DNA from: Oidiodendron maius Zn
Lineage: Eukaryota > Ascomycota > Leotiomycetes > Myxotrichaceae
Length of the DNA stretch: 64,000 nt
Direction: 5' to 3'
Assembly: GCA_000827325.1 (NCBI GenBank)
Contig: KN832872.1
Coordinates: forward strand, 1-64,000
Below the pieces are notes generated by a model. The model was not told the origin of the DNA. It made no database searches and saw nothing but the letters and a program-made list of their open reading frames with translations. Position numbers and translations under genes: made by a program. This document shows, piece after piece, positions 13,041 through 25,502 of this stretch (position 1 is the stretch's first letter; each line of letters begins with the position of its first letter).

Positions 13041-14476
13041 TTAGACCAGTAGTAATGCTCCACCAAGGGCAGCCACCAACCCGGCGGCACCAAAGCCTGT
13101 TTCTCTTGCCACAGCGGCCTGCGCTCTGCTTGAACTAGAAAACACACTCGCAGATGTAGTGGTAGAGTCCCCTGTAGCTGAGCTACTCCCAGTGGAAGAT
13201 GTCGCAGAAGATGTTGTTGTTACTGGGCAAGAGACGGTGCAAGGGAGAGAATTCGTAAATGGGAGGTTTGTGACCATGCTTGCAGATGCGAACACAGGCG
13301 CTTGAGTGCCGATCCGAGGATTTGGTTGCGCATTCGGCCCTTGCGGATTCAGTACGTTATCGATTACGTGGATGACGCCGTTGGCGATCAGTATGTCGGG
13401 TGTGAGCAATTGCGCAGAGTTGACATAGAGGTTGTTTCCATTGTGCATGATAGTGATATTCTCTCCATTCAAAGCGAGGAACTTGGTGTCGTTGGTGAGA
13501 CCGGGAGAATAAACTACCTGTGGGAGTATCGTATATTTGAGGACTTGGGCGAGCTCTTGGGATGTCATGCCGGTAATGGCAGGACCGAGGGCCTGAAATC
13601 CCTCGTTCCAAGAGACGAAAATTGTGACATTGGGTGTATAAAGAGCAATATCAATAATTCCTGCTGCGTACAGAGCGCCTTCAAATGCGGTGAGATTAAA
13701 AGCGTTGGTCGTATCGGTGAGGTTGGTTGGAGGGATTAGGAGAGTATCGATGATTTGAACTACGCCTCCATCAAATTTTAGATCCTGGGGATTAAGTTTT
13801 AGCTTCTTGGGAGTCTTTTTAAATTCAAGAGGAGACTGGGCGTACCGCTGTTGTCAACGTACTCCTACTACCTTGGCCGCTAACAAACACTACCACGTCT
13901 CCAGCCTGCTTTACATTCTCTACAACTTGTCCTCCTGTCACATTGGTGTAGAATGGATCCTTCAATAGCGTAGGTAGGAATTCCGGTGTTCCAGGCACCA
14001 GCTGAGCGGCCAATCGAGTGCCTTGAAGAATATGGTACTCGAGGACGTCAATGATGACATCGTCGTCATTATTTTGGAACGCGCCGTTTAGTGAAGAGTA
14101 CGGGATCTTGCTAAAAGCATCGTTGCTTGGTGCGAGAACCTTGTCTCCACGTCAGTAGCTGTGGCACCAATTGGAGAAGGTATTGATGTGAGATGAGGAA
14201 TATACCGTAACACCTTGATAGGATGGCAGCTGAAGCAAGACTTGGGGATATTTCTGATCAATTGCACGTCAGTCGGCATTCTTACTTGCTTCTCGAGCAT
14301 AATATTTGGAGGCTTTTGCAGTAGACCAAATCACATACCTGAATCAACCCATAGAAGGTTGAGAGATCTGTTTGGTTGGCAAGCACATCCCCTAGATTTG
14401 GCACGTCCTGAGCATTTGCACAAGACAGCGCAAAACTAATTGCTGCCGCAGCAATGCTTCCCCAGCTATGACACAT
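13041..14476 (-). CDS. GPI-anchored fasciclin (FAS1) domain protein
   Basis: The model has four exons on the minus strand: 14476-14339, 14253-14206, 14139-13846 and 13784-13041. All junctions are in phase 0, with GTATGT, GTATAT and GTACGC donors, and the product is 407 aa. Residues 1-22 form a signal peptide ending in CANA. Two FAS1 domains follow (about residues 25-160 and 165-310). Their hallmark blocks are VLAPSNDAFSKIP with VLEYHILQGT in the first, and VTIFVSWNEGFQALG with ANGVIHVIDNVLNP in the second. A Ser/Thr-rich linker follows, ending in a hydrophobic tail (GFGAAGLVAALGGALLLV) typical of a GPI-anchor signal. FAS1 proteins act in cell-surface adhesion. The short second exon (48 nt) encodes the strand leading into the first FAS1 block. 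Wall or membrane location is inferred from these signals. Confidence 0.9.
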
Positions 14477-16154
14477 GGATGCGGTGGAATCTCACAGCCG
14501 TAAATCAATTACAAGATAAGGAGAGAAAATAGAAATCTGCTAAGGCCCTGAGCGAGAGTAAAGCACGACGTGATAGTCTGCGAAAGCTTCAAAGACAAGA
14601 GCTCCGAAAAAAAAATCTCCAAGGCTTGGTGTTGTAAGGTGCAGCCCGCCGACGCACGCGGCGCAGAAGAAAGAAGGCTGGGATACGTAGGTCCCTTACC
14701 TTAGGCACCCTTGCTCCCACCAGCGTATGGACTTACCAAATCGACTATGCAGGTGACGATTGCCCAAGCTACGTATCCCCCAGCGTGGAGAGAGACATGA
14801 CAGAAGCTGAGGGAGAGAAAGACGATCTCCCGGATTGGCCAAAGAGAGGATCTCCCACCAAATACGAAAGAGGCTACCTCGACGTATTGTCTCTCGCTAC
14901 CCCTGAGCCCTGGGATCTCCAATGCCACACAGTCCAAGAACCAACTTTAAACTTTGCGCGCTTCGCCCTCAGCTGCCCCAGGGTCCAGGAGTCGTGGCGT
15001 GTTGAGCGCTTTGGGCAGGCAACTGGGCAGGGACAACAGGCACTGCTTCGTATGTCATGTCATGTATATCATCGCTACATATACGCATGACGAGCGATTG
15101 ATTTGCGCAAACTGCATACGTGTGGGTTGCCCGGGGGGTCTGGCTGCATTCGCATGCAGCACAACTATTGTTTTGAGCTTCTTGCCGCTCTTCGTATCGT
15201 GTTAGACCCCTTCCTGGATACGGTCTCCCTGGCCCAAGCGAGGGCGGGATCCTCGTATTCATCGTCGGCAACCGTAAGGCGGACCTCCTTGTTACATCCC
15301 GCCCTAAGGTAGGTCGATAGTGGGATCCTGGCTCCTAGGTTCTAGATTGCACGATTGAGTGGACCCTGCAGTCCGACTGTTGATTTTATTCCGTGTGTGT
15401 ACAGTGCAGTCTCGACTCACACATTCTGTCATAGGGACCTTGTTTACCGCCATCAGCTCCGCCTTCCCGTCCTCGTTGCCAAGTCACCAACGCCAAGGCG
15501 GAGGGTTGTAACTCTGGGTCCGAAGAAAAGAGAGACTGTGGACAATCTAAAGGCTAACAAGCAGAGTGTCTTTAACGGCGGTGGCATCCAGACCATCAGA
15601 ACACTTTTGAGCTGCATTGGTTGGGAGGAAAATAGAGTCTTGGACAGTGCCAAAAAAAATTACAGTTCCAGGAGCAGCAATTCTATTCTGACGATACCAT
15701 CTAATGAAGAGCGCCATCTAAGAAGGGTGAGAAAGCCTCTTCTGTCACCTACCCAATGAGTTCAGGTCATAGCCGCCACTTCACAATTCAGTGAGCAAAA
15801 TCAATAGTCTTGTGCCTATTACTTGTACACTTTCGACTAAAGGAAACTCGTTAGAGGAATCGCCAAACTCCATAGTTCTAGTCATGTGTTGTCATCATTC
15901 ATACCCCATGTCCAAGCCCATCCTTTATGCTATCTTTCTCAGACCAGCCACCAAATAACTGGCGGAAGCAACAAATTATGCAAGGTGTGTCTGGGGAGTA
16001 CACACACTCGAGAAACAAGTTCAATGTTCTGCGGTCATCAATGTAACGGATGCAAGGAATTAGTTAAATAGCAAGTGTGTGCGTTAGATATTAGAAATTA
16101 TGCCCACATGCTCATATAAAGATATTCCTGCAAACCACCTTCGAAAAAGCGAGA
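14477..16154. other. Gene-free region between FAS1 and GT2 genes
   Basis: This is the upstream region of the FAS1 gene and the downstream region of the GT2 gene. Open frames at 14785-15090 and 15355-15759 (both plus) have no domain or splice context and look like chance. No repeat or RNA gene was recognised. Confidence 0.5.
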
Positions 16155-19100
16155 CTACCAAGAGAATGTCATTAGGGCTGGGTTCAGCGCAAGAGGCAGT
16201 AGAAAATGGCTGACAGCGACCGTAGACATGGGAAGGATTGCCACAAAATCGTTGATCTTCCAGTCGTAGGGTACAAACGGTGCCAGGGCAAGGATAACTA
16301 TTCCGGTAACGGTGATAATTGAGTATGCCATAGAGACCCAGAACTTTCTTAACACCTTCGGGATTTCGATGAAAAAGTTACTGAACTCGGCTTCCTTGGC
16401 TGTCGCGCCCCATGTCATATTAATCTCAAACATGTGGGCGAGTAGAGCCTGTGAAACATGTAGAGAGAGCCCTCCAAGAAAGATGGCGAACATGATAGTC
16501 CACTTGAAGTTCTCGAATAGCGCGTACAGGAGATTGCGCTCACCGATGCGGTATCGCATCACTGCAAGCGCGATATTACCCAGCCCGTTGAAGACGATGA
16601 TAATGGAGAACCAGACCTTCCAGGAATCGACGTACCATTGGTCGAGATATCCATTGAACCAGCCTACCAGAAAATAATTGGCTGTGGTCATGATCCAGGC
16701 CGCTCCTATTGCGTAGTAAGTCCCGATATATGAGATGACAGTGATCTTGGATGTGAGGCGGATGTTGGACGTGAGAAAGCGTCGGAAGAGTGGCGTGAAT
16801 GGGCCTTTGTATATCCATTTACGAATCGGGTGAAAGAGCATTTCATTGCAGCCATATGCATACTTCTCCCAACGAGCAAGTTCATCATAGACGGTAAGAG
16901 ATACGCCTTCCTTGAACCCTTCGCCTGCCCAAGCTGCAAGTCGAATTGTATATCCGCTGCATTGAAGCCGGAGCGACATATCAAAATCTTCCGAAACGTG
17001 TGATTCAGACCAGAATTTTTCGTATCCGTCCTCATCTTCATAAGAGACTTGCTGGATAGCAGACCAGCGCAGAATAGCATTGTGGCCCACAAAGGGAGCA
17101 ACATCGCCGTTCGAAACCGTGTATCGAATAGCGCTATATATCAGGTTCGTGAAGAAAGTAATGCCATTCTCAAAATAAGTGTTGACGACTTGCATAACGC
17201 CAGAAGAGAACTGCAAAATCCCAACTTCTGGGGACTGTTCCATTTCAGAACAGGCATCGAGGAGACAGTCAACCGGCACACGAGTGTCAGAATCGACTAA
17301 GATATATTAGCTCTCAAAGCCTCGAATAATACAGTTCAAGATTCCACGGGGTCCAGAATAGCAATTAACGATCGACGACACATAAGATAACTTCTACTCA
17401 CCAAGTAAAATATAATCTCCAACTCGGATGTTCCCATCAGCCCATGCACGACCGTTCTCCTCAACAGCTTCCTTTAAACATCTCTCATAAGCCTGTGCCT
17501 CGTCTGCCTGAGTCCAGTCGACGGGACGTTGAATTAAAGCTAGCTTCGCTTCAACCATGCATGAGATATGAAGCGCATAGTTCATGTTCGATGCCTAGTT
17601 AAGAAATAAAGATTAATATTGGCTGGGACTCAAATAATGTGGAGAGAGTTTATAATCCGCGCCACCGAGCGGATGACGTCCAGCGGAGTAAGACCTTGAA
17701 ATGAAACGACGCCGGAATACTTCCAAGCTAGTACAGCGATTTACAAATGATTGGTGAAATATAACGAAAGTGAGACCTACTTTCTTGACTTAGGCGATGT
17801 CAGCTGATGGTCCGAAACGAGAGAGGATACAATATATATGCTGATACTCACATTTTCCCCTTCTGATAAAATTATCTCCATGCCTCGGTCTTGCTACCCA
17901 TCCAATACTATGATCGGCATAAAAATCGATCCTTGCACGTCGCTCTTCCTCACCAATGATTTGCAGTCCGTCGTCGTTAATGAAGAGATTCGCGGAACCG
18001 CCCTGAAGTTCGTAGGTGGAAATGGCTTGTTTGAGAGACTTCACGGTCGGCGCGATGACAGAATGCAAGCCTTCCTTGTAGACGGGACATTGGATGGTGA
18101 TATGGGGAAGCGTTTGACTTTGGAGCCGTGGCGGGGTACGAGCCGAATAGAACTTGGAGTTGATGCTCATTTGCCGGACCGGACCAAATAATTGAGCAAG
18201 ACAGCCGACGATCACCTGCCCGAAGAATAAGGTGAAGAAGACCTGAACAGGAATCAGGGCAGCAATGGCAAATCGAAGGAAGTTCCCGTCTACTTCGACT
18301 TCGATAGCGATCTGTCGAAATCCAGCGCCAAGTGTGGTCACGACAAGCACGATCGTGATAGCAACCAATATACAGTTCTGCAAGTGTATACCACGACTCT
18401 CTGGAATTATTTCCCCACTTTCCTCGTCGACCTCAATAGCGCGAGGGTTGCTGTCATTCTTTTCGTCATCTTCTGCCTCGCCAGACTTCCAAACCAGTTC
18501 CATCAACTCCGACTCGATTGCTTTTGCGCGCTGGACTAAGTGCAGTGCATCATCATCCCAGACAACTAATATGGCATCCGATGCCACGAATGCTGCGAAT
18601 TGATGCTTTCTTGCACGAGGGAGATCTTCAATCGTGGGAAGAATCTGGATTCTAAGACCATTCATAAGAGGGACGTCGACTGCATCAGGAGACCACTGCA
18701 AGAAAGTCTTGATGACTCTGGAATTGACTGTCATAGCGCACTGAGGTAATAGTCAGTTGCGGGCTGCTGTATCCTGCTTGTGATGGCATCTTTACCTGAA
18801 CATTGAGAGCCGCACATGCCGCAGCAAATGGCGAACTGCCTAGTTGCGGTGGGCAGGTCATGTATACGTTTTTCGACTTTCTAAGAAGCACACCCTCAAC
18901 TTCTCCACTTCCATCACTGACCCAGAGTTGTGAGCATTGCTGCTGGTATAAGTAATTCACCATGACCTCATGCTTTATGTCGTCAAGAAATGTTGAGCTT
19001 TGGGTAGAGCGGTTTGACATGGAGTTCCTTGAAGAGCCAAGTCTTCTTGCTGGAAGCAGGAGTTCTGGACTGATTGGCGGAGGCATGGCCATAGTTGGTT

Positions 19101-19164
19101 TCTCTGCTATCACAGCCGCCTGTGGTTCGGGCTTCTTGGTTTTGAAGTAACTTCCGAGACCCAT
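16155..19164 (-). CDS. Processive GT2-family glycosyltransferase (ZtGT2/FgGT2-like)
   Basis: The model has five exons on the minus strand: 19164-18796, 18740-17852, 17788-17781 (8 nt), 17594-17402 and 17296-16155. The product is 866 aa. The enzyme belongs to the chitin/cellulose/hyaluronan synthase-like part of GT2 and should make an extracellular polysaccharide from a nucleotide sugar at the plasma membrane. Two helices lie before the catalytic domain (about residues 240-310). The catalytic motifs are NDDG (378-381), DSD (488-490), SEDFD with E589-D590, and an ELARW motif (625-629) in the place of QxxRW. Five or six helices follow to the C-terminus. The chosen start (MGLGSYFKTKK) fits the family; an upstream in-frame extension lacks an ATG. 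Related enzymes of plant-pathogenic fungi support hyphal growth on surfaces; orthology here is inferred. The Q-to-E change in the last motif is worth checking. Confidence 0.88.
17781..17788 (-). other. 8-nt micro-exon of the GT2 gene
   Basis: The exon before ends in phase 1 at 17852 with a GTGAGT donor. The exon after starts in phase 0 at 17594. The eight bases TCAAGAAA, read on the minus strand, have an AG immediately before and a GTAGGT donor immediately after. They restore the frame exactly and supply Phe-Lys-Lys between the GK and ASNMN blocks. Without this exon the gene frame is broken. Confidence 0.8.
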
Positions 19165-21777
19165 GGTTGCGTTCTTCTTTCTCTGTACAAGATATACTAG
19201 GCAAGATAATGAGCTTCTATTATTTTCCGGGTGCACGGAAACGTCTCCAAGTAGGAGGAAGCACCTGGCGAGCTTTAACTGAGTTGTTTTGCAAAATCAG
19301 TAAAGTTCCATCAGGTCAAGGCTTATGGGTCATGAGGGTCTGTCTCCTCGCGTTGGAGACGCCGTTAGTTGTCGACCCTATCTCAGACAGCTAGCTCACT
19401 GGGTTCAAGCGATTGTATGATAACGAGTGTGAGAGAAAGTCCTTGGATGGATGTTGTCCAAAGTTTTCCTTGGGCGGAAGTTGTCAGGTCAGGATGTATG
19501 ACAGAGGAGCAGCAAAGAGAAGTGTCTGGGCTCGGCTCTTTGACTCCCAAGACCAAGGCAGAAGCCCTTTTTCTGGGAAACAGGGTATCAGCTCTCAACC
19601 ACCTTCTAGCCACAGCGTCTACACAGTAAAAAGGGCTGGGTGGGGGGTGGCTAGGGAGCCAGCAGGTAAAACGAGGAGGTATGGCAGATCCCTGCGTCGA
19701 TTACTCTGGTAGGGCAGCACGGTTTCGGCTTGAAGCGGGCCATTTACATCTCATTATCAACTAGTCATTGGCTTTCAGGTAGAGAAATGCCCCGTAGAGA
19801 CTTTGCTTCAGTTAACATCCTCCAAATAGACAGACTGATCAATTTCGAGCTGGTTGAACGCTAAGGAGGGTATAGAAAATTTCCAGGGGCGCGGCCTACA
19901 CATTAAGCAGGGGTCGTGGGCATGCCTAGAATGCCCCCTTCATGGTATATTTGTGGGACTGGCGCACTCTCTCGGAGAATAAGGATAAGAACTGCCCTGG
20001 ACGACAAGAGCAAGCGGAGGAATTGCCTAACTTCCTTCATGGATGCACGGTCAAGGCGGCAGAGTGCCCTAGATACGGGCAGGTGAGGCGTCGTCCAATA
20101 TTGTGCGTACATTTGCTAGGCTGCATTGCATATCTAGCTTGTTGAGGCGGAGCAAAAGGACATTTCAGCATTTGGCCTCTGTCTCCCATCGCCTTTGTTC
20201 AGGTACAGTGCATTGAATCACGCTGTAGGTAGCTGGGAGAGTTCAAACGGTCCAGCTTTGACAGAGCGGATTTGCCGAGCTGTTCAGCGTCTTGCGCAGG
20301 AACTCCAGCCGTCTAAACGGGATAAGAGCCATGGTTGGCCGCCCAAGCCCGTGGCGCAGGGCTGGACACAGCCAGAGCAAGAAAGAGGTCTCGAATTGCC
20401 TCGGACCCCCCCACTAGCTTGAAAAATAACGGAAAGATAAAGTCGAGGGGATGCTTCCCACGCATGGAAGCCTGAGGACAAGGTCGGAGGCTGGGAATTT
20501 GGTGATGTATGTTGTGTTGTCAAAATACGAGGTTCCACAAGCGTCGGACAATCAGCCCGCCCTGAGAGCGCGATTCCAGCCGCTTCTGCAGTCGCCCGAT
20601 AGCATCGGAACCTTCACAAGCGGACGGCCTCTGCCTCAACGGATACGACCAGCTCCAGTGATTCGGGTACTGCCAAGTCCAAAGGCCGTAATGGAAGAGG
20701 CGGCACGCGCACGTTTATTCCTGTAGATAGGGACATGGACATAGCAGCTGGGGTGTGCATAACTGCGCCTACGGTAAGCCAATGACTTCGCCTGTGAATG
20801 AACATGCCGCTGGAAAAAAAACGAGAGGTAACGATCATGTCCCCCTAATCACAAACCCTACAAACCGCGCAGTGCCACGACAGATTCTGCTCGAACAAGT
20901 GTAGCAGATCGCCTATCCTCTCTGTAATAGCGGCTCTGGCTTCGTGAAATCTCCTTCGATCCTATTTTCAGGGATCTGGACCTGCATAGCTGCATGTCAA
21001 CTGTTGGTATTTGCACTGCGTGTCCTGAGCCGTCCGTTCCGGTCAGGTACTTCGCTGTCCTCGGAGAAATATTACACCGGCTCCAGGCACCGGAGCCGAC
21101 CAAAGGTCTTCCAAAGGCTTCCCACGTGATTTTTCAAATCTTCTTTGGCACCTAGAAAATATCTCCGCATCTCAGCTTCAATAATGGAATTTTACCGATG
21201 GTTAGGTAGATAGTAGGTTCTGGATTGTTTAACTGTTTGGTCGAACCACGAGGGATACTAAACAGGCGCGAAATCTGCCAGGTTTTAACCTCACAAGTGC
21301 CAAAATTGATGCTTCGCAAGCCACTTTACCTAGGCGTCCTCGAAGTTTTGCATCATAGGACATAAATCTATTTGCTCTTTCATATAGCAGTACATACGGG
21401 TGAATTACACCAAAACAAGCCCGAATCTCGCTCTCTGCAATATGTGGTCACTCATGAGTATCAGGCGCTTGAGACATAAGAGACTTCAAGCAGGTCGGAG
21501 GACTGGGTAATCATTTAAAATCCCGAAAAGCTGAGTCCTCCAATTAATGTTTAATAGACCTATCTCTGTATACCTATAGGTCGCAAAACGGATATGTCTA
21601 CATGCCTAGAAGAAACTCCAACACCATAACCCAAGAAAGCCTGCTAACACTCTAGATTTCCCTCTTTGGAATGCTTTGCTCCGACACCCCTCAAACATGT
21701 GCGTATCTCCCATTACGACCTTCCATGGTGTGTTGCCATTAGATTGTGCTATAGGTGCTCAAGAGCAGCCACGAGCT
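19165..21777. other. Gene-free region
   Basis: 2.6 kb lie upstream of the GT2 gene and downstream of the GH16 gene. Several open frames of 60-100 codons on both strands show no domain, no conserved motif and no splice partners. No mobile element or RNA gene was recognised. Confidence 0.5.
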
Positions 21778-23230
21778 CTAATTGTTCTCATTTCCATCGC
21801 ACTGCTGCCACATCTCCACCTTGCTGACCTCCATTTGGCCAGCCCCCTCTGCTTGCCAGGTAGGAAGCCATGTCTTATTCGCATTCCAGAAATCGTATTT
21901 GGCAGTGAGACTATTGTCGGACCAAGGTTTTGCGGAGGCTCCGTCCTGGAACCAGCCGTTGGTGCCACCAACGGCAACGTTTATGATCAAGTAGAAGTTT
22001 TGGTCAAAAGGTGTAGAGTCATGGCCGGTCTGACTCCACACGTCATAAATCTTTGTACCGTTGCTGTTGTAGGCTGGAAAATTCCCGCGCTTCCAGAAGG
22101 GTTCGTTGAAGCTAGTGTAGAGGACTTGTAAGAGTTTGGAGTTGACGTATGTGAAGATATACTTCTGAGACCACTCCATTCCAAATGTGTGCTCTTGTGC
22201 AGCATAGGTCGTGTGAAGAGCCGCTCTCTTCACGTTAGTTCTCCACCACGCATCGTTGGCAGCGTCAGGTCCCCAGTGCAGAGCAGAGGATACGATATTG
22301 TTTCCACCCTGATTGTAGGTATAGTTATTGCCGCGAGATTCGGCGATATCAATCTCCCCAGACAAGGGCCACTTGCCGTAGGTATTGTTGACAGGCATCA
22401 TCCAGATCGCTGGCCACAACCAATCACCTACTGGTAACTTGGCAGTGACCTCCACACGACCATATTTGATAGTGGCGCCTTTCTTCGTGTTAATACGCCC
22501 TGACTTAACGGGCTGGACGATCTCATTGGTGGTAACGTTCGTAACTGTGACGCAGTTCGACAGAACGTTAGAAGTGCAGGTGCCTGCCGAAGTAAGATTG
22601 ATCACACTATTAGATGTGATCAGGTCAGCATTTTGAAGGGTTGGCTTGATAATGAGTTTCCCATCTTGGACGAAAACATTCTCGTCGGTGATGGTCGTTT
22701 CCTCAAACTGGCCATTGCTAAAGAGTTCTTGTTAGTACATTACAGATAAAAGAGTCAATAGTAGCTTACCCGAACCCGCCAACTTCAGCTTCTTGAGTCC
22801 AGATATTAGTATTGAGGCCCTCAGAAAAGTCATCACTCAAGACTGGGCAGTATTTGTGGTGCACAACGGAACGTAGACCGTCATAGACGAGGAACCCAGC
22901 AATCCCAATACCTAAGACCAGGCCGACTAGTGGGAATATAGTAACCCATTTTTCCTTGGGATCAACCTTTTTTAGCCATGGTTGTTCAACCTCTCCTTTT
23001 TGTACTCTTCTCGAATGGAAATACCGGGGGGGCGGTGGTCGGACCGCAGAGGACGACGCGAATGATGATGCTGGTCTTGAAGTAAAGGGTGTAGAGAAGG
23101 GATTGTTTGGCCGAGGGGTTGAAGAGTATTGGTCAAAGGGATTAGGTTGTGTTCTGCTCTCTGGTGTTCCAGGGTTAATCGGAGTTGTTGCGGTTGAGAT
23201 CGCACTGCCGCGATAGTGAACCCCGTCCAT
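21778..23230 (-). CDS. Type II membrane GH16 beta-glucanase-like protein
   Basis: The model has two exons on the minus strand, 23230-22770 and 22717-21778, joined by a 52-bp intron (GTAAGC donor, TTTAG acceptor). The product is 466 aa. A Ser/Pro/Thr-rich cytosolic tail of about 90 residues is followed by one membrane helix (about residues 95-118, IFPLVGLVLGIGIAGFLVY). There is no cleavable signal peptide, so a type II orientation is expected. The catalytic domain carries GRVEVTAKLPVGDWLWPAIW and the GEIDIAES active-site motif, with E275 and E280 as nucleophile and acid/base by family rule. GH16 members of this type act on beta-1,3 or mixed-linkage glucans and resemble the yeast Kre6/Skn1 or insect GNBP-like branch. 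The wall-glucan role is inferred. Confidence 0.9.
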
Positions 23231-25502
23231 ATCGCGTCCTCAAGAAACAAGGGAAATAATAGTTGGTGGAGGCTGTTGAACAAGATGCTATTATTCAGAG
23301 CTGGTCAGCATCTGCCAAGGGAGCCACGGGCACGGCAAAGATTGTGGACGGCAAAGGGATGGAGCGAGGCACTGGCAGGTTTTTCGTTGGAAATCAGAGA
23401 TGGAGAGAGTTGGGGAAAGTTAATCCAGCTGTAACAATATGCAGAGTGTGGGGCAATGACAGGAGCTGAAAATTAGCTAGGTATCGAGCACAGAGTGAGG
23501 AGTCGGTGTCATCATCAGCTCGTCTGGGCTCAGGAGGGAAAGCGAGGCGGCACCGGCTGGAGGCTGGGCTACTTTCTAGTGCAGACAGAATGTGTGTAGC
23601 GGCTGGGCATCTGGATTCAGAGGTAGGCGGGCGCTGGTTCAGAGACAGCCTGCGGGACGCCGGTGCTCTGAAGCCCCAGAGCAGATATCAGGATGTGAGG
23701 GACTTTGGCGCCGCAGTCACGACTCGTAGAGCCCTATCCATGCTGCCACGCAAGGCGGGGGCGAATACGGGCGCTTTGGTGGAAGAGAGGCTTAAGAAAA
23801 ACAAAAAGGGCGATATGTGGAGATGATGCTACCTGCCGCATATTACACAGGCCAACGCCACGGCGTGAAGTGGAACCCAGAAAATACAGTAGGAGAAAAA
23901 GGTGAGGAGAAGAGAACCGTCTGTGTGGCCCCCCATCCTGGGATTGCTCGGGCGTTCGGGGTAGTGCATATTGCTCCGATGCCACCATCTGCGTATCGTA
24001 CGTACGAGTTTTGTGTGCATCCAAAAATACTTTGTGTCGGATCGTCATCGAGGCCCAAGATACTGTACATTGCAGTCGCTAGGATACCCTAGTAGGAAGA
24101 AGACCCGAGCTAGGAGTGCGGCTATTTGACCGTAGCGCGATCGAAGGCGGGCCATGAACCGAGCCGAGAGGGCAAATAGAGCCTATGGAGCGTATGAAAC
24201 GTATGGAAGGCCCGTGCTCCGAATCAGCCTTGAGTCCAGCACTTCACAGCCCCGCTAGCCTATATTCAGCCAGCTATCCCGGGGCATTGAAGATGCGTCC
24301 CAACCGCCTGCCAGAGATGATAAGAGGCGTGTCTGGACTCTGCCGCATCTGCGGCTTCACGAGCTGAACACAAGGGTGTCCCCATATGACGATATGATGA
24401 AATGCCTCAACCCGAGCCCCCAAGCAGACTCGATATTTGGCTGAAGCCACATGATTCCCAATCTCTCAAGACGGGAGAGTGTCTTTCTGGTGTAATGTTG
24501 GCGGCGAAGCGCAGCATGCTCTGGGGCATCTCCTTTTGCCTGGCACGAACCTCCTCCGACTCTCAGGTACCAGATGCGGTAGGTCGTTTATTTGCGGCCA
24601 ATTCCACTTCGTTGCAGTTCCTTGCTTCTTCCCTCGACTTATCCCTTCCTGTGTGTTGAGGGAGACTCCTCGTGTATGTCGGTCAAACTCGTGCATATCC
24701 GCCTTCGTATCCACAGCTACGTAGTCAACCAATCAATTCTCGACTTTCTGTTGGGCCACAGTCTACCTTTACAATGATGTGTTGGCGTTGGACGAATCGC
24801 GTCTGAGAGATAAAGTATTTGAAAATTGTACTATTCCTGGGTACTTTTGTAGAGGGAAGAGATTTTGGGGTGATTGTTTTGGGAGGCGGGGCAGGGTTGA
24901 TGGAAGAGGCCGTTGATCTTGACATAAAATCCTCCCCCTCCATCTTCTCGAATATCGAATTGAAACGGTTGCAACCGTGCATATCGAATTGGTCCAAACT
25001 TTTTCATGTTCAAGGCCAACAACTCTAATGTTGGCGGCTCTGGATATTGATCTAAAAGGAAACGGATATTTTAGAATACCCTTCGCTGGACGATATCATA
25101 TATGTCGCCGAGATATGAATGCATTTTGCTCTCTATATTTTTCGATCGGTCTGTTTTGTATAACCATGAGCAATGGCGCCAGACCTGTGATATTATGCTG
25201 TCATTCATGATCTGCTGTAAGATTTCTGTGAGTCCAGCCAAGTTGGTAGGAAATCGCCTGTCAAGGTCCTCAGGCATGAATTTCCTTGGTGCCTCAGGCC
25301 TTGTACGAAGCTCTCCCTGCTCCTCCTACGTGCGGACTATCCATTTGCACATGAAGCATTTCATGTACCCTACCGCGATTTCTGTTTGCTCCTTTGGCTG
25401 AATGTGTCTAGTTTTGCAAATTTCATAATTGCTACGGGAAGCTTATGATTTGAACAGTCCAGACACAGCTGTGTAGCGCACCCGCCCTTGACTTCACACA
25501 AG
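23231..25502. other. Gene-free region between GH16 and GH3 genes
   Basis: This is the shared upstream region of the divergent GH16 (minus) and GH3 (plus) genes, 2.3 kb long. Open frames here (for example 23506-23826 and 24402-24659) lack domains and are taken as chance. No repeat or RNA gene was recognised. Confidence 0.5.

Noticed and set aside
13302-13739. 145-codon plus-strand open frame
   Set aside because: It is antisense to the second FAS1 domain of the fasciclin gene, which has clear family motifs and splice sites.
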